A DNA stretch of 64,000 bases from Streptomyces glaucescens (GCF_000761215.1 NZ_CP009438.1:4357501-4421500); one strand, 5' to 3'; shown: positions 1-10,214, numbered from the stretch's first letter. The notes: generated by a model not told the origin, from the letters alone. A program made the numbers and translations.

Positions 1-1463
<1,463 letters not shown>

Positions 1464-1545
1464 GTTGCTCGCGTCCACTGTGTTGGTTCTGAAACCACGA
1501 ACAACCCCACACCGTGTGGTGTGGTGCGGTTGATTGTTTCATAGT
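1464..1545 (+). other. 23S-5S internal transcribed spacer
   Basis: About 82 bases separate 23S from 5S. The spacer holds GTGTGGTGTGGTG-type repeats and complementary CAACCCCACACC-like sequence (about 1503-1532), which can fold into a processing stem as in other actinobacterial rrn operons. No tRNA gene is present. Confidence 0.7.
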
Positions 1546-1662
1546 GTTTCGGTGGTCATAGCGTGAGGGAAACGCCCGGTTACATTCCGAACCCGGAAGC
1601 TAAGCCTTACAGCGCCGATGGTACTGCAGGGGGGACCCTGTGGGAGAGTAGGACGCCGCCGA
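1546..1662 (+). rRNA. rrf: 5S ribosomal RNA
   Basis: A complete 5S rRNA of about 117 nt. The 5' arm GTTTCGGTGG pairs with the 3' arm CCGCCGAAC, and the conserved internal CCGAACCCGGAAGCTAAG block is present at about 1587-1604. It follows 23S by 82 bases and is followed 12 bases later by a strong terminator hairpin, so it is the last gene of the rRNA operon. Confidence 0.96.
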
Positions 1663-1674
1663 ACAATTATTGGG

Positions 1675-1706
1675 AAAACCCCCGTATCGAAAGATGCGGG
1701 GGTTTT
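1675..1706 (+). terminator. rRNA operon terminator
   Basis: A 14-bp stem (AAAACCCCCGTATC with GATGCGGGGGTTTT, one G-T wobble) closed by a GAAA loop and ending in a T run. It stands directly after 5S. It also rules out upstream starts for the following HAD gene, whose frame stays open through the hairpin. Confidence 0.92.
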
Positions 1707-1726
1707 CTGCGTTTAGGGTCTACGGT

Positions 1727-2377
1727 ATGCGCTATGACCTGATCATCTTCGACAACGACGGCGTGCTCGTCGACAGTGAGCCGATCTCCAACCGGCACCT
1801 CGCCGCCTACCTCACCGAGCTGGGGCACCCGACGACGTACGAGGACTCCATCAGGGACTACATGGGCTCCGCGATGCACCGCATCCACGAGCTGATCCTG
1901 GAGCGGACCGGTCAGCGGCTGCCCGAGGACTTCGACGATGTCTTCCACGCCCGGGTGTTCGCGGCGTTCGAGCAGGAACTGAAGGCGGTCGCCGGGGCCG
2001 CCGAGGTGCTGGAGAAGCTGGCCGCGGACGGAGTGCCGTACTGCGTGGCCTCCTCCGGAAGTCATGAGCGCATCCGGGTGGGGCACCGGGCGGCCGGTCT
2101 CGACGAGTGGTTCGACGACGGGCGGATCTTCAGCTCGCAGGACGTCGGGCGGGGGAAGCCGGCACCCGACCTCTTCCTGTACGCCGCGGAGCGGATGGGC
2201 GTCGCGCCGGAGCGGTGCGCCGTCGTCGAGGACAGCCCGCTGGGCGTACAGGCGGCCGTGGCGGCGGGCATGGACGTGTACGGGTACACGGCGATGACAC
2301 CGGCCGGGAAGCTGGCCGGGGCCACCGCGCTGTTCTCGGACATGGGGGAGCTGCTCGGCCGGCTCGGCCGAAGCTGA
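1727..2377 (+). CDS. HAD-superfamily hydrolase, beta-phosphoglucomutase-like
   Basis: The 216-residue protein is a cytoplasmic HAD phosphatase of subfamily IA. Motif I is FDNDGVLVDSE with the predicted nucleophile and acid at Asp9 and Asp11. Motif II is VASSGS near residue 108, and motif IV is VVEDSPLGVQAA near residue 170. The cap domain lies between residues 15 and 90. The family removes or moves phosphate on small sugar phosphates or related metabolites; the substrate cannot be read from sequence. The ATG at 1727 is chosen because it opens MRYDLIIFD just after the rRNA terminator. The next gene starts 60 bp downstream on the same strand. Confidence 0.88.
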   Translation: MRYDLIIFDNDGVLVDSEPISNRHLAAYLTELGHPTTYEDSIRDYMGSAMHRIHELILERTGQRLPEDFDDVFHARVFAAFEQELKAVAGAAEVLEKLAADGVPYCVASSGSHERIRVGHRAAGLDEWFDDGRIFSSQDVGRGKPAPDLFLYAAERMGVAPERCAVVEDSPLGVQAAVAAGMDVYGYTAMTPAGKLAGATALFSDMGELLGRLGRS

Positions 2378-2437
2378 GGAGAATTCATCTTCGGCGGGAT
2401 GTACCCAGCCGCGGGCCGGGGCCCTACGCTCGCCGCC

Positions 2438-3658
2438 ATGACGGATGTGCTGCGGCGCGGCAGGGCCTCGCTGGCGCTCGGCTTCTTCGCCCAGGGTGTC
2501 GCCTTCGCGCTGCTCGTGACGCGGATCCCCGCCATCCAGGACCGGTACGGGGTGTCGGACGCGCTGCTGCCGGCGTTCCTGGCGGCCGTGCCGGTGCTGG
2601 CCGGGGTCGGCAGCGTCGCCACCGAGAGGCTGGTGCGGCGGAGCGCGCCCAGCTCGGTGCTGCGGTGGTCGCAGCCGGTCGTGCTGCTGGCGCTCCTCGG
2701 GGTGGGCGCGGGGGAGGGGATGGCCGGGCTGGCGGTGGCGCTCGGCGCCTTCGGGCTGGCCGTGGGGGCGCTGGACGCCTCGATGAACATGCTCGGAGTG
2801 AGTCTCCAGCGGTCGTACGGGCGCAGCATCATGCTCGGGTTCCACGCCGCGTACAGCCTGGGCGGCATTCTCGGGGCCTCGCTGGCGTGGGTGGCGGCGC
2901 ACGGGCAGCTCCCGCTGGTCGTGTCGTACCTGCCGGTCGTGGGGGTGCTGCTGCCGCTGTGTCTGGTGGGGAGCCGGTGGTACGTCGATGCGGGCGGGGC
3001 GGTCGCCCGGGAGGGCGGGGGCGGGGGTGCGGGGGACGGTGCCGTCGTCTTGCGGGTGCTGCTGCCGCTGTGTCTGGTGATGACGTTCGCGTACATCGGG
3101 GACTCGACGGTGTCGAACTGGAGCGCGAAGTACCTCCAGGACGTGCTCGGGGGTTCGGAGCAGACGGCGACCGTCCCGTACAACGTCTACATGGTGACCA
3201 CGCTGCTGGGACGGGCGGTGGGGGACCGCGGGGTGCGGCGGTACGGGGCCGTGGCGGTCGTACGGGGCGGGGCGCTGGTGGCGGCGGCCGGCTTCGCCGT
3301 GGTGGCCGGGGCGCCCGGGGCGTGGGCGGGGATGCTCGGGTTCACCCTGCTGGGGCTCGGGCTGTGTGTGCTGGTGCCGCAGACGTTCGCCGCGGCGGGG
3401 CGGTTGTTCCCGGGGGCCTCCGATGCGGCGGTCGCGCGGCTGAACGTGTTCAACTACGCGGGGTTCCTGATCGGTTCGCCGTTGGTGGGGGCGCTGGGGG
3501 ACGCATGGAGTTATCGCGGGGCGATGCTGGTGCCGATGGTGTTGATCCTGGTGCCGCTCGTGTACGCCCGGTCGTTCGAGACTCAACCGGACCGATACGG
3601 TGGCGGGCATGAGCGGCCGCGCACAGCTGATGTGGGACGAGGCAGTAACGGGGTATGA
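2438..3658 (+). CDS. MFS transporter, FucP/YbjJ-like
   Basis: A 406-residue inner-membrane permease with about twelve hydrophobic segments. The first is the stretch LALGFFAQGVAFALLVTRIP after a short charged N-terminus. The pattern of an RxPxIQxRYGVSD loop followed by the second helix resembles the YbjJ branch of the major facilitator superfamily, whose substrates are mostly unknown. The start at 2438 gives MTDVLRRGR directly before helix 1; a longer reading from 2399 adds residues with no hydrophobic or basic logic. Its last 50 bp overlap the next gene, so the two are probably co-transcribed. Confidence 0.82.
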   Translation: MTDVLRRGRASLALGFFAQGVAFALLVTRIPAIQDRYGVSDALLPAFLAAVPVLAGVGSVATERLVRRSAPSSVLRWSQPVVLLALLGVGAGEGMAGLAVALGAFGLAVGALDASMNMLGVSLQRSYGRSIMLGFHAAYSLGGILGASLAWVAAHGQLPLVVSYLPVVGVLLPLCLVGSRWYVDAGGAVAREGGGGGAGDGAVVLRVLLPLCLVMTFAYIGDSTVSNWSAKYLQDVLGGSEQTATVPYNVYMVTTLLGRAVGDRGVRRYGAVAVVRGGALVAAAGFAVVAGAPGAWAGMLGFTLLGLGLCVLVPQTFAAAGRLFPGASDAAVARLNVFNYAGFLIGSPLVGALGDAWSYRGAMLVPMVLILVPLVYARSFETQPDRYGGGHERPRTADVGRGSNGV

Positions 3659-4781
3659 CTTCGGGCCGGGCCATCCGATGGACCCGGTCCGGCTGACCCT
3701 GACCCGCCGATTGGTCTCGGCGCTGGGACTCGACCGTGAGGTGGAGGTCGTGGGCGCGAAGCCCGCGGGGGAGTCGACGCTGCGGCTCGTCCACCGCCAG
3801 GACTACATCGAGGCCGTGAAGGCCGCGTCGGCCGACCCGCGGGCCGCCGACGCGGCCTACGGCCTCGGGACGCTGGACGATCCGGCGTTCGCCGGGATGC
3901 ACGAGGTGTCGTCGCTGATCGCCGGGCTGTCCGTGGGGGCCGCGGAGGCGGTGTGGCGGGGGGAGGCGCAGCACGCGGTGAACTTCGCGGGCGGGCTGCA
4001 CCACGCGATGCCCGGAGGCGCGGCCGGCTTCTGCGTCTACAACGACGCCGCGCTGGCGATCGCACGGCTGCTGGAGCTGGGGGCGGAGCGGGTCGCGTAC
4101 GTGGACGTCGACGTCCACCACGGGGACGGTGTCCAGGCGGCGTTCTGGGAGGACCCGCGGGTCCTGACGATCTCGCTGCACGAGCATCCCCGGACGCTGT
4201 TCCCGCAGACCGGGTGGCCGGAGGAGACCGGTGGCGGCGCGGGTGAGGGGTCGGCGGTGAACCTGGCCCTGCCGGCCGGGACCGGGGACACGGGGTGGCT
4301 GCGGGCGTTCCACGCGGTGGTGCCGGAGCTGATCGCGGACTTCCGGCCGCAGGTGCTGGTGACGCAGCACGGGGCCGATACGCACTTCGAGGATCCGCTG
4401 GCGCACCTGGCGGTGTCCCTGGACGCGCAGCGGGCGGTGCAGATGGCGTGCCACTCGCTGGCGCACGAGCACGCCGGCGGGCGGTGGGTGGCGCTGGGCG
4501 GCGGCGGGTACGCCGTGACGGAGGTGGTGCCGCGGTCGTGGACGCACCTCGTGGGGATCGCGGCGGGGCGGCAGATCGCGCCGGAGACGGTGATCCCGGA
4601 GAGCTGGCGGCAGGAGGTGTACGCGCGCACCCGGGAGCTGGGGCCGGGGCGGATGACCGATGGGCGGTGGCCGGTGGTCTTCCGGGAGTGGGAGGCCGGG
4701 TACGACCCCGCGGACCGGCTGGATCAGGCGGTGCTGGCGGTGCGGCGGGCGGTGTTCCCGCTGCGGGGGCTGCTGGCGTAG
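3609..4781 (+). CDS. acuC: AcuC-like class I histone-deacetylase-family amidohydrolase
   Basis: 390 residues, the normal length for bacterial AcuC. AcuC removes acetyl groups from lysine in acetyl-CoA synthetase and so restores its activity. Zinc and charge-relay signatures are visible: LHHAMPGGAAGFCVYND around residues 130-145, then YVDVDVHHGDG around 160-170 holding the Asp-x-His zinc ligands, and LGGGGY near residue 300. The start at 3609 (MSGRAQLMWDE) is preferred; an in-frame GTG at 3600 is possible. The start lies inside the 3' end of the MFS gene. Confidence 0.9.
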   Translation: MSGRAQLMWDEAVTGYDFGPGHPMDPVRLTLTRRLVSALGLDREVEVVGAKPAGESTLRLVHRQDYIEAVKAASADPRAADAAYGLGTLDDPAFAGMHEVSSLIAGLSVGAAEAVWRGEAQHAVNFAGGLHHAMPGGAAGFCVYNDAALAIARLLELGAERVAYVDVDVHHGDGVQAAFWEDPRVLTISLHEHPRTLFPQTGWPEETGGGAGEGSAVNLALPAGTGDTGWLRAFHAVVPELIADFRPQVLVTQHGADTHFEDPLAHLAVSLDAQRAVQMACHSLAHEHAGGRWVALGGGGYAVTEVVPRSWTHLVGIAAGRQIAPETVIPESWRQEVYARTRELGPGRMTDGRWPVVFREWEAGYDPADRLDQAVLAVRRAVFPLRGLLA

Positions 4782-4931
4782 GGGCCGTGCGGCCGGCCGG
4801 CGTCCGGGTACGGGCCGGGTGGGGACCGGGTACGCGGCCCGGCGGCCGTGGCGCGGCGGCCGGTTACGCCAACTGCGGGCTCCTCGGCTGATTCGGGGGC
4901 GGGGGACGGCATCGTCCGGCAGCATCGGCGC

Positions 4932-5747
4932 ATGGTGAGTGCCGGGGTTCTGCGGGAGCATCTGGTGGCGGCGGGGCTGGCCGGACGGGTGGCCACCGGT
5001 CGCGAGGAGAGCCTGCGCAGTTATCGGCTGTTCGCGGCGCGGGATCCCCGGGTGCTGATCGGGGTCGATCCGGTGGGGGCCTGGCGCGTGCCGGATTTGG
5101 TGGGATTGATGGCCGAAAGGTGTGGCGTTTCTGGGGACATGGGGTGTGTTTCGGGTCCGGATCTGATCGATCCGGAGCTGACCCTCGCCGCCCTGGACGC
5201 CTTCGCCGAGCGGATCGGCGCCGTCGCCCGGCGGCGGGCGCCGGTGCTTCTCGGCACCGGGCACCCGCACCGGCTGCTGGGCTTCTACGCCGCTTTGGCG
5301 GCGGCGCTGTCGGCGGCGGGATGTGCTGTCCTCACCCCGGCGAAGGGTCGCTGTGTCGACATATTGACCCGGTTCGGCCTACGCACGCACAGCCTCGACT
5401 ACGTACGGGGAGTCGCGCTGGTGCGGGAACCCGGTGCCTCGGCCCGTGGTGGTGCGACGGGCGCGCACACCCACTCACCGCTGCCGGTCCGGACCGCGCT
5501 GGCGGCTGCCGCGGAGTGCGGCGGGCCCCTTCCCGAGCTGGTGATCGGGGACCACGGATGGGTCTGCGGAGCAGGTCAGCTGGGGTTCGACGCCATCGGT
5601 CTGGCCGACACCGACGACCCGGCGCCCTTCGTGGCGCAGGCGGAGGGGCGCGTGGCCGTGGTCGTTCCGGTCGATGACGCTGCGCGGTCCGTTTACTACC
5701 GTCCGCTTACCCGTTACGTACTCAATCGAGCGTGTCTGTCACAGTAG
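4932..5747 (+). CDS. conserved Streptomyces protein, often labelled phosphatase; function unproven
   Basis: A 271-residue soluble protein recognisable as a conserved actinobacterial family. Blocks seen are LLGTGHPHRLLGFYAAL near residue 110, HSPLPVRTALAAA near 185, and GDHGWVCGAGQLGFDAIGL near 210, followed by DTDDPA. The His-rich and Asp-rich motifs suggest a metal or phosphate site, but no HAD, PTP or PHP signature is complete. It ends LNRACLSQ, as its relatives do. The ATG at 4932 opens MVSAGVLREHL; upstream codons in frame look like non-coding GC-rich sequence. It stands 129 bp before the DNA-binding protein gene, in the same direction. Confidence 0.6.
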   Translation: MVSAGVLREHLVAAGLAGRVATGREESLRSYRLFAARDPRVLIGVDPVGAWRVPDLVGLMAERCGVSGDMGCVSGPDLIDPELTLAALDAFAERIGAVARRRAPVLLGTGHPHRLLGFYAALAAALSAAGCAVLTPAKGRCVDILTRFGLRTHSLDYVRGVALVREPGASARGGATGAHTHSPLPVRTALAAAAECGGPLPELVIGDHGWVCGAGQLGFDAIGLADTDDPAPFVAQAEGRVAVVVPVDDAARSVYYRPLTRYVLNRACLSQ

Positions 5748-5876
5748 GCCGCCGTGCGGTGCACCTCTTCCCCACTTGCATCACCCGCCCCTAGTCTGGG
5801 GAGTGAGCACGCAGCGACGAAGAGTCACCGGAAGGGGAAGCCGGTGGCCGTCGAGTGCGGAAGGTTCAGGTGTGTC

Positions 5877-6089
5877 ATGGCTGCAGCTGGCGAGAGGCCT
5901 CTGAGCGAGGTTCAGTTCCTTACCGTGGCGGAAGTCGCCTCGGTGATGCGAGTGTCGAAGATGACCGTGTACCGGCTGGTGCACAGCGGTCATCTGCCCG
6001 CGATCCGGGTCGGGAGGTCCTTCCGGGTTCCGGAGAACGCGGTTCACGAGTACCTCCGCGACAGCTACGTGGGGGTGGACACCGCCTGA
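5877..6089 (+). CDS. small excisionase/MerR-type helix-turn-helix DNA-binding protein
   Basis: A 70-residue single-domain DNA-binding protein. Almost all of it is one winged-helix unit: FLTVAEVASVMRVSKMTVYRLVHSG forms the helix-turn-helix and recognition helix (about residues 15-40), followed by HLPAIRVGRSFRVPENAVHEYL as the wing and last helix. It resembles BldC in size and fold but is a different family member, with the sequence typical of the protein next to bS22 in Streptomyces. It is likely a nucleoid-level or developmental regulator; targets are unknown. The ATG at 5877 (MAAAGERPLSEVQ) is chosen over longer in-frame starts that lack coding character. Confidence 0.82.
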   Translation: MAAAGERPLSEVQFLTVAEVASVMRVSKMTVYRLVHSGHLPAIRVGRSFRVPENAVHEYLRDSYVGVDTA

Positions 6090-6144
6090 CGACGGTCCGG
6101 GGGGATCGGTCCTGGGCACTTTTCGATCTCCCCGCTCACCCCGA

Positions 6145-6174
6145 TTACGACCTCAGCGCTCGGGCGGGTAGGCT
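6145..6174 (+). promoter_or_regulatory. candidate promoter for bS22
   Basis: TTACGA at 6145-6150 and TAGGCT at 6169-6174 are separated by 18 bp and lie about 70 bp upstream of the bS22 start. This fits a housekeeping-type (HrdB) promoter loosely. It is read from sequence only. Confidence 0.4.
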
Positions 6175-6243
6175 AGCCCCTCGTAGGTCGTGTGGGCCCA
6201 TGGCGCCCAAACACCGAGTGATGAGAAGTGAGCGAGGGTAGTC

Positions 6244-6342
6244 GTGGGCTCTGTTATCAAGAAGCGGCGCAAGCGGATGGCCAAGAAGAAGCACCGCAAG
6301 CTGCTCAAGCGCACGCGCGTTCAGCGTCGTAACAAGAAGTAA
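6244..6342 (+). CDS. 30S ribosomal protein bS22 (AURKAIP1/COX24-domain peptide)
   Basis: A 32-residue, extremely basic peptide (MGSVIKKRRKRMAKKKHRKL and then LKRTRVQRRNKK), nearly the same as the actinobacterial small-subunit protein bS22 seen in mycobacterial ribosome structures, where it sits in a rRNA groove near the decoding region. The start is GTG at 6244, preceded by GAGGG with 5-base spacing. The stop is TAA and a strong terminator follows 32 bases later, so it is transcribed as a short mRNA. It is easily missed because of its size. Confidence 0.93.
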   Translation: MGSVIKKRRKRMAKKKHRKLLKRTRVQRRNKK

Positions 6343-6373
6343 GGCGACGCACCGCAGCGCTGCGGAAGCGTGG

Positions 6374-6414
6374 GTATGGCCCTCCACCGATCCGGTGGGG
6401 GGCCATACGCGTTT
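6374..6414 (+). terminator. terminator after bS22
   Basis: A 16-bp stem (GTATGGCCCTCCACCG with CGGTGGGGGGCCATAC, one wobble) with a three-base loop, followed by GCGTTTT. Confidence 0.9.
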
Positions 6415-6561
6415 TCCGACACCGGTTTTCCGCCACGTCACGCGTCAGGCGGTCGTCACAGGGCGACACGGACCCGCTAAGTTGGCCGCAGGAGGGGAAC
6501 GCGGCAGGCTGACGAGCAGGGACGCGAAGGACGTGCGGCGGTACGAGGGAAGGCGCTGATC

Positions 6562-7653
6562 TTGGGCAAGGTCGTGCTCGTGACCGGAGTGGCCCGCCCG
6601 CTGGGCGGCCGGTTCGTCCGGCGCATCCAGCGTGATCCGGAGGTGGACCGGGTGGTCGCCGTGGACGCGGTGCCGCCCGAGCACCACCTGGGCGGGGCCG
6701 ACTTCGTCCAGGCGGACATCCGGCAGCCCACGATCGCCCGGGTGCTCGCGGAGACCGGCGCCGACACCGTGGTCCACCTGGACGTCACGGCGAGCGGGCT
6801 GGCCGGCGGCAGCCGGGTCACGGTCAAGGAGACCAACGTCATCGGGACGATGCAGCTGCTCGGCGCCTGCCAGAAGTCCCCGGCGGTGCGGCGGCTGGTG
6901 GTGAAGTCCAGCACGAACGTGTACGGGTCCGCGCCGCGCGACCCGGCCGTGTTCACCGAGACCACCCCGCCCAAGTCGCTGCCCAGCGGCGGCTTCGCCA
7001 AGGACACGGTCGAGGTCGAGGGGTACGTCCGCGGGTTCGCCCGGCGCCGGCCGGACGTCGCCGTGTGCGTGCTCCGGTTCGCCAACGTCCTCGGGCCGAG
7101 CGGGGACTCGCCGCTCGCCTCGTACTTCGCGCTGCCGGTGCTGCCGACGGTGTTCGGCTACGACCCGCGGCTGCAGTTCGTGCACGAGGACGACGTCATC
7201 GACGTACTGCGGCTGGCCTCGCACGAGCCGGCCCGGGGCACGCTCAACAGCGGCACCTTCAACATCGCCGGTGACGGCGTGCTGCTGCTCTCCCAGTGCT
7301 CGCGGCGGCTCGGCCGCCCCACGGTGCCGCTGCTGCTGCCCGCGGTCACCTGGGCCGGGTCCCTGGTGCGGACGCTGGGCATGACGGACTTCTCGCCCGA
7401 GCAGATCCGGCTGCTCACCCACGGCCGGGTGGTGGACACCACCGAGATGCGGGAGACGCTGGGGTTCCGGCCGAAGTACACCACCGCGGAGACGTTCGCG
7501 GACTTCGTCCGCGGCCACGGGCCCGGGCTGCTGCCGCCCGAGTCCCTGGCGGGTGCCGTGGACCGGCTCGCCGCCGCGCTGTCCGACGGGCCGGGAGCCG
7601 GCGGCTCCCCGGCCCCCTCACCGAGTCACTCCCCGACGCACGGCGCCAACTGA
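6562..7653 (+). CDS. NAD-dependent epimerase/dehydratase family protein
   Basis: 363 residues with an extended-SDR Rossmann fold. The nucleotide loop is TGVARPLGGRF (residues 7-17), a variant of GxxGxxG. VVHLDVTAS follows near residue 73 and KSSTNVYGSAP near 115, where the usual catalytic Ser/Tyr region is. The expected YxxxK tyrosine is not obvious (GGFAKDTVEVEG stands there), so catalysis may differ from sugar epimerases. The start is TTG at 6562 with AAGG eight bases upstream. It is 14 bp from the acyltransferase gene, so the two form an operon, which suggests a role in lipid or envelope metabolism. Confidence 0.8.
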   Translation: MGKVVLVTGVARPLGGRFVRRIQRDPEVDRVVAVDAVPPEHHLGGADFVQADIRQPTIARVLAETGADTVVHLDVTASGLAGGSRVTVKETNVIGTMQLLGACQKSPAVRRLVVKSSTNVYGSAPRDPAVFTETTPPKSLPSGGFAKDTVEVEGYVRGFARRRPDVAVCVLRFANVLGPSGDSPLASYFALPVLPTVFGYDPRLQFVHEDDVIDVLRLASHEPARGTLNSGTFNIAGDGVLLLSQCSRRLGRPTVPLLLPAVTWAGSLVRTLGMTDFSPEQIRLLTHGRVVDTTEMRETLGFRPKYTTAETFADFVRGHGPGLLPPESLAGAVDRLAAALSDGPGAGGSPAPSPSHSPTHGAN

Positions 7654-7667
7654 GGAGCGCAGCAACG

Positions 7668-8726
7668 ATGGCGGACGCCAAGGTCATTCCGTTCGACGAC
7701 GACCGGTCCCGCGGGGGCGCCGTACAGCGGCCGTCGCGGCGCCGCGGCGCGGGCAGCCGGCGCGGGGGCGGCGAGCCCGCGCGGGGGCGTGAGGCCGGGG
7801 AGGTGCAGGCGCTGCCCACCCGGGAGGCGCCGCGGGAGGACGACGCCGCGGCGCCCGGGCAGCAGCCGCCGCGGCCCGCGGAGACGGGCGATCTGGAACG
7901 GCGGGTGGCGGCCGGGCTGGCGTTCCTGCGCCGCCGGCTCACCGGGGACTACGAGGTCGACGACTTCGGGTACGACGAGGAGCTGACCGACCAGGTCCTG
8001 ATGTCGCTGCTGCGGCCGGTGTACGAGAAGTACTTCCGGGTCGAGGTGAAGGGCCTGTCCAACATCCCGGCGGAGGGCGGGGCGCTGATCGTCGCCAACC
8101 ACTCCGGGACGCTGCCGCTGGACGGTCTGATGATGCAGGTCGCCGTCCACGACCACCATCCCGCCGGACGGCACCTGCGGCTGCTCGCCGCCGACCTGGT
8201 CTTCGTGCTGCCGGTCGTCAACGAGCTGGCCCGCAAGCTGGGGCACACCCTGGCGTGCGCGGAGGACGCCGCACGGCTGCTGGAGCAGGGCGAGCTGGTC
8301 GGGGTGATGCCGGAAGGCTTCAAGGGCCTCGGGAAGCCCTTCGCGGACCGCTACAAGCTCCAGCGCTTCGGGCGGGGCGGGTTCGTCTCCACGGCCCTGC
8401 GCGCCGGGGCGCCGATCATCCCCTGCTCGATCGTCGGGGCGGAGGAGATCTATCCGATGCTCGGCAACGCGAAGACGGTGGCCCGGCTGCTGGGCTTCCC
8501 GTACTTCCCGCTCACGCCGACCTTCCCGTGGCTCGGGCCGCTGGGCGCGGTGCCGCTGCCGACGAAGTGGACGATCCAGTTCGGGGAGCCGATCCCGACG
8601 GACGGGTATCCGCCCGAGGCCGCGGAGGACCCGATGCTGATGTTCAACCTGACGGACCAGGTCAGGGAGCAGATCCAGCACACGCTCTACAAGCTGCTGG
8701 TGCAGCGGCGGTCGGTGTTCTTCTGA
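7668..8726 (+). CDS. PlsC-type lysophospholipid acyltransferase
   Basis: 352 residues. A disordered, basic and Pro-rich N-terminus (about 1-80) precedes an acyltransferase domain (about 115-335). Motif I is NHSGTLPLDG, the variant of NHx4D common in actinobacterial members, and motif III is VMPEGFKGLGKPF. AGAPIIPCSIVGAEEIYP is the later block that shapes the acyl pocket. The family moves acyl chains from acyl-CoA or acyl-ACP to lysophosphatidate-like acceptors at the membrane. The start at 7668 follows TGAGGAGCGCAGCAACG with a GAGGAG ribosome site. A strong bidirectional hairpin ends the unit. Confidence 0.87.
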   Translation: MADAKVIPFDDDRSRGGAVQRPSRRRGAGSRRGGGEPARGREAGEVQALPTREAPREDDAAAPGQQPPRPAETGDLERRVAAGLAFLRRRLTGDYEVDDFGYDEELTDQVLMSLLRPVYEKYFRVEVKGLSNIPAEGGALIVANHSGTLPLDGLMMQVAVHDHHPAGRHLRLLAADLVFVLPVVNELARKLGHTLACAEDAARLLEQGELVGVMPEGFKGLGKPFADRYKLQRFGRGGFVSTALRAGAPIIPCSIVGAEEIYPMLGNAKTVARLLGFPYFPLTPTFPWLGPLGAVPLPTKWTIQFGEPIPTDGYPPEAAEDPMLMFNLTDQVREQIQHTLYKLLVQRRSVFF

Positions 8727-8801
8727 GTCTCGGCCGGCCGGTGTGCTTCCGCGTGCGTCCGGGGGCGTGACGCGTCCTCACGCGTCCAGTGCGCGGGTAC
8801 G

Positions 8802-8837
8802 CGACGGGGGCGCCCTGTGGAGGGGGCGCCCCCGTCG
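8802..8837. terminator. bidirectional terminator between acyltransferase gene and rsbN
   Basis: A perfect 14-bp stem (CGACGGGGGCGCCC with GGGCGCCCCCGTCG) and an 8-base loop between two convergent genes. GCGGGTACG and CGTACCGC around it could extend the stem. Confidence 0.88.
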
Positions 8838-8861
8838 TCGTACCGCCCGGTCTCGCGCTGC

Positions 8862-10085
8862 TTACTCCGCGTCCTGCGCCTCGATGCCCAGGCCGGGCAG
8901 GAGGCCGGGCAGGAGGGGCGGGAGGGTGACGTCGGGCTCGGGGGTCGGCGTCACGCTCTGGGGCGGGGAGGCGGGACCGGTGTTCTGCGGCGGCGGGTCG
9001 AGCAGGCCGCCCGTGTTGCCGCCGAGCAGGCCGTCGCTGTCGCTGCCGGACTCCGCCGGCTGGCTGGGGCGGCCGGAGCCGTCCGAGGGCCCGGTGTCGG
9101 TGGTGCCGCCGGTGCTGGGCGCGGTGGGACGGCCGGTGCCGGAGGATCCGTGGGACTCGCCGGCACCCGGGCCCCGCTGCCCGTCGCCCGTGTCGCCGCC
9201 CTTGGCCGGGGGCTGGGGCAGCAGGGACTGCAGCGGGGCGACCTCCTGGTCTATGGCGTCGAAGACCGACGACACCTGTTCGCTGACGTCCCCGAGCTGG
9301 AGCGGCAGCCGCTCGCGCAGGGCGCCCCAGGCGTCACGGTGGGAGCGGGAGAAGGCGGAGAGCGCCTGGATGGGCCCCAGGGACTCGGGGTCGCGCTCGT
9401 AGGCCGCGCTGAGCAGCCGGTGGCCTTCCGAGGCGTCGTGCCGCATCCCGGACAGGGCGCGGCGGATCTCGCCGAGGGACTCGTGGTCGAGGTGGCCGCC
9501 GCGACCGCGTTCCATCAGCCGACGTGCTTCGCTCAGGCGGGTGGAGGCCTGGTCGAGGTACATCTCGCCGCGCTCGTCGTCCTCGTCGGCGAGGCCCAGC
9601 TTGAAGTCCTCGATGCCGCGTTTGAGGCCGTAGAGCGAATCACCCGGCAGGGCGTCCGAGCTGGCAGCCGCGACTCCACCGAAGGCCCCGGCGGCCACAC
9701 CCACGCTGAGGCCGCCGGCGGTGAGGCCCTTGGCCAGCCGGGTGCGCGGCCGGAACTTTCCCAGTGGGGTCGTCGCCCGGTGTGCGCCCCGGGCGCGACG
9801 CTGCTCGGGCACCGAACGGTCCGCCTCGCCGCCCTCCTGCAGCATGGCCTCCATCGCGGCCACCAACTGGGCCCGCTGGACGACCTTGACCTCGGGGTCC
9901 AGCTCGGGTTTGGGCAGCTCGCCGAGACTGGTCGCGAGGGCCAGCAGCCGGCCCTGCTCGGCGGGTTCGCCGGCAGCCGGGGCGGGTGCCTCGGGCTGCT
10001 CGTCCGCCGTGTCCCGGTCGGGCTGCTCCTCCAGAGCCTGGGCGAAGGCGTTCGCCCGCCGGTGCGCCGATACGTTCGCGATCAC
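8862..10085 (-). CDS. rsbN: RsbN, transmembrane anti-sigma factor for BldN (DUF5667 family)
   Basis: 407 residues. A cytoplasmic N-terminal part (1-118) opens MIANVSAHRRANAFAQAL and is the portion known in S. venezuelae to bind sigma BldN. One membrane helix follows (about 119-141, Gly/Ala-rich), then an extracytoplasmic helical DUF5667 region (ALPGDSLYGLKRGIEDFKL onward) and a disordered Ser/Pro/Gly tail. The identity rests on its place directly downstream of bldN and on this layout. The GTG at 10085 is chosen because GAGGAGG lies eight bases upstream; the in-frame GTG at 10094 overlaps that ribosome site. A BldN-type promoter lies upstream at 10215-10244. Confidence 0.9.
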   Translation of the reverse strand: MIANVSAHRRANAFAQALEEQPDRDTADEQPEAPAPAAGEPAEQGRLLALATSLGELPKPELDPEVKVVQRAQLVAAMEAMLQEGGEADRSVPEQRRARGAHRATTPLGKFRPRTRLAKGLTAGGLSVGVAAGAFGGVAAASSDALPGDSLYGLKRGIEDFKLGLADEDDERGEMYLDQASTRLSEARRLMERGRGGHLDHESLGEIRRALSGMRHDASEGHRLLSAAYERDPESLGPIQALSAFSRSHRDAWGALRERLPLQLGDVSEQVSSVFDAIDQEVAPLQSLLPQPPAKGGDTGDGQRGPGAGESHGSSGTGRPTAPSTGGTTDTGPSDGSGRPSQPAESGSDSDGLLGGNTGGLLDPPPQNTGPASPPQSVTPTPEPDVTLPPLLPGLLPGLGIEAQDAE

Positions 10086-10214
10086 TGGCGGCACCTCCTC
10101 TCGTCATGACGGTCGACTCCCCAGGGGGTCCTGAGGGTTGCACACTCCGGCCGGTTCCACGCGAACGAGCGAGCGGAGACGGCCGGGGTGTGACCACAGG
10201 GAGCCTGCATCCCG

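Noticed and set aside
1667..3610. Long minus-strand frame of about 650 codons opposite the HAD and MFS genes (and similar long frames opposite many genes)
   Set aside because: In high-GC DNA antisense frames stay open by codon bias; the products are Arg/Pro/His-rich and the plus-strand genes have clear domains.
5877..6089. Reading the small HTH gene as bldC
   Set aside because: Fold and size agree, but the sequence is not that of BldC (no LLTPAEVATMFRV-type start); it matches the separate family next to bS22.
7415..7432. TCACCC-N6-GGGTGG within the epimerase gene
   Set aside because: Coding, wrong spacing and one mismatch; taken as chance and as a reminder of background.
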